From positions 1 to 51,924 of the forward strand of contig JAAYNV010000018.1 in assembly GCA_012520645.1 (NCBI GenBank): a DNA stretch of 51,924 bases, written 5' to 3'. Made by a program: the position numbers and the translations under genes. This DNA comes from Clostridiales bacterium (GTDB lineage: Bacteria; Bacillota; Clostridia; Lachnospirales; Lachnospiraceae). Below the pieces are notes generated by a model that was given only the letters and a program-made list of their open reading frames with translations, had not been told where the DNA came from and searched no databases. This document shows positions 51,626 to 51,924 of this stretch, in pieces (within the stretch, counting starts at the first letter, position 1; every line of letters begins with the position of its first letter).

Positions 51626-51924
51626 ATGACTGCGGAACAGATAAAGAAAATGCCGAAGCTTGATCTGCACTGCCATCTGGATGGGTCTTTGGCAATACAG
51701 AGTATTCGGGAGCTTCTCGGGAGAGAGGTGGCAAAGGAAGAACTTCAGGTCAGTGACGACTGTCAAAGTCTGGCAGAATATCTGGAAAAATTTGATCTGC
51801 CGTTACAGTGTCTGCAGACAGCAGAGGGACTAAGAACTGCCAGCAGGGATTTTCTGTTGGAAGCGGCAAAGGAAAATGTCGTATATATCGAAGCGCGGTT
51901 TGCTCCGCTTTTATCTGTGAATGA
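51626..51924 (+). CDS. Adenosine deaminase family protein (5' part; continues beyond the window)
   Basis: The first 99 codons of an adenosine/AMP deaminase-fold enzyme. Metal-binding HxH is in KLDLHCHLDGSLAIQSI, and the helical stretch LQTAEGLRTASRDFLLEAA with VVYIEARFAPLLS follows as in adenosine deaminase. ATG 51626 with GGGGGA upstream. The rest, including catalytic Glu and Asp, lies outside, so adenosine versus related substrates cannot be told. Confidence 0.85.
   Translation, partial: MTAEQIKKMPKLDLHCHLDGSLAIQSIRELLGREVAKEELQVSDDCQSLAEYLEKFDLPLQCLQTAEGLRTASRDFLLEAAKENVVYIEARFAPLLSVN

Noticed and set aside
1-51924. CRISPR arrays, tRNA or rRNA genes, transposases, integrases, phage genes
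   Set aside because: None was seen on either strand; repeats are limited to the 12-bp triplication, the 15-bp pair and terminator hairpins.

Overview
The window reads as one contiguous stretch of chromosome from a spore-forming, probably flagellated Clostridia bacterium, most likely a member of the Lachnospiraceae. The grounds are: sporulation genes scattered among housekeeping genes (spoVT, spoIID, spoIIQ, a sipL-type spore protein, dpaA/dpaB); an Ile T-box in front of ileS; class 1B pyrimidine genes (pyrK-pyrD); strong GGAGG ribosome binding sites; a chemoreceptor, a YjfB-type motility protein and sigma-28-like promoters; and several small proteins of the kind seen in this family. No rRNA, tRNA, CRISPR array, insertion sequence or phage gene was found.

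Layout. 0-6 kb: 3' part of spoVT, pncB (minus), a small unknown gene, then a T-box leader and ileS. 6-12.6 kb: glycogen phosphorylase, an aconitase-like hydratase, an MFS carrier and a small unknown gene. 12.7-15.8 kb: spoIID, spoIIQ and an amidohydrolase. 15.9-19.8 kb: a GH9-like lipoprotein, ddl, murF, facing plsC. 20.7-24.1 kb: a visibly A+T-richer segment holding an agr-type quorum-sensing locus: AgrC-like kinase and AgrA-like regulator on the minus strand; divergently a frame-broken agrB, an agrD and a Cys-rich secreted protein. 24.2-26 kb: a DUF6033-like protein, a frame-broken lipoprotein and a TfoX-like protein. 26-30.5 kb: a PTS EIIC-like membrane protein and pyrC-pyrK-pyrD. 30.5-34.3 kb: sipL, a frame-broken chemoreceptor, yjfB. 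34.3-40.9 kb: an aminotransferase, an acetyltransferase, an unknown protein behind a sigma-28-like promoter, ispE-gntR, a small frame-broken ORF, murI and a DUF1934 protein. 41-46.5 kb: cls, a trigger-factor-like lipoprotein, asnS and an NlpC/P60 hydrolase. 46.4-49.9 kb: the dpaA-dpaB-asnB operon (minus). 50-51.9 kb: hsp20 under CIRCE control, an HD-domain protein and the start of an adenosine deaminase gene.

The most interesting system is the agr-like locus. Its AgrD precursor has Ser where the ring-forming Cys normally lies, so the signal would be a true lactone. Its AgrB is split by a -1 frame change exactly at a U UUU UUU heptamer. The divergent control region carries a perfect 15-bp direct repeat at 21-bp spacing, the geometry of a LytTR regulator site. 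A secreted protein with paired cysteines follows agrD directly.

A second theme is regulation that can be read from the DNA: sigma-E promoters at spoIID and sipL, a sigma-F-like promoter at spoIIQ, a sigma-K promoter at dpaA-dpaB-asnB, a GntR-type operator in front of ispE-gntR, and CIRCE overlapping the hsp20 promoter. A caution: four reading frames (agrB, a lipoprotein, the chemoreceptor, a small ORF) are broken by single-base changes in homopolymers of 6-7 bases. That may be slippage biology or sequencing error, and must be settled before drawing conclusions about agrB.
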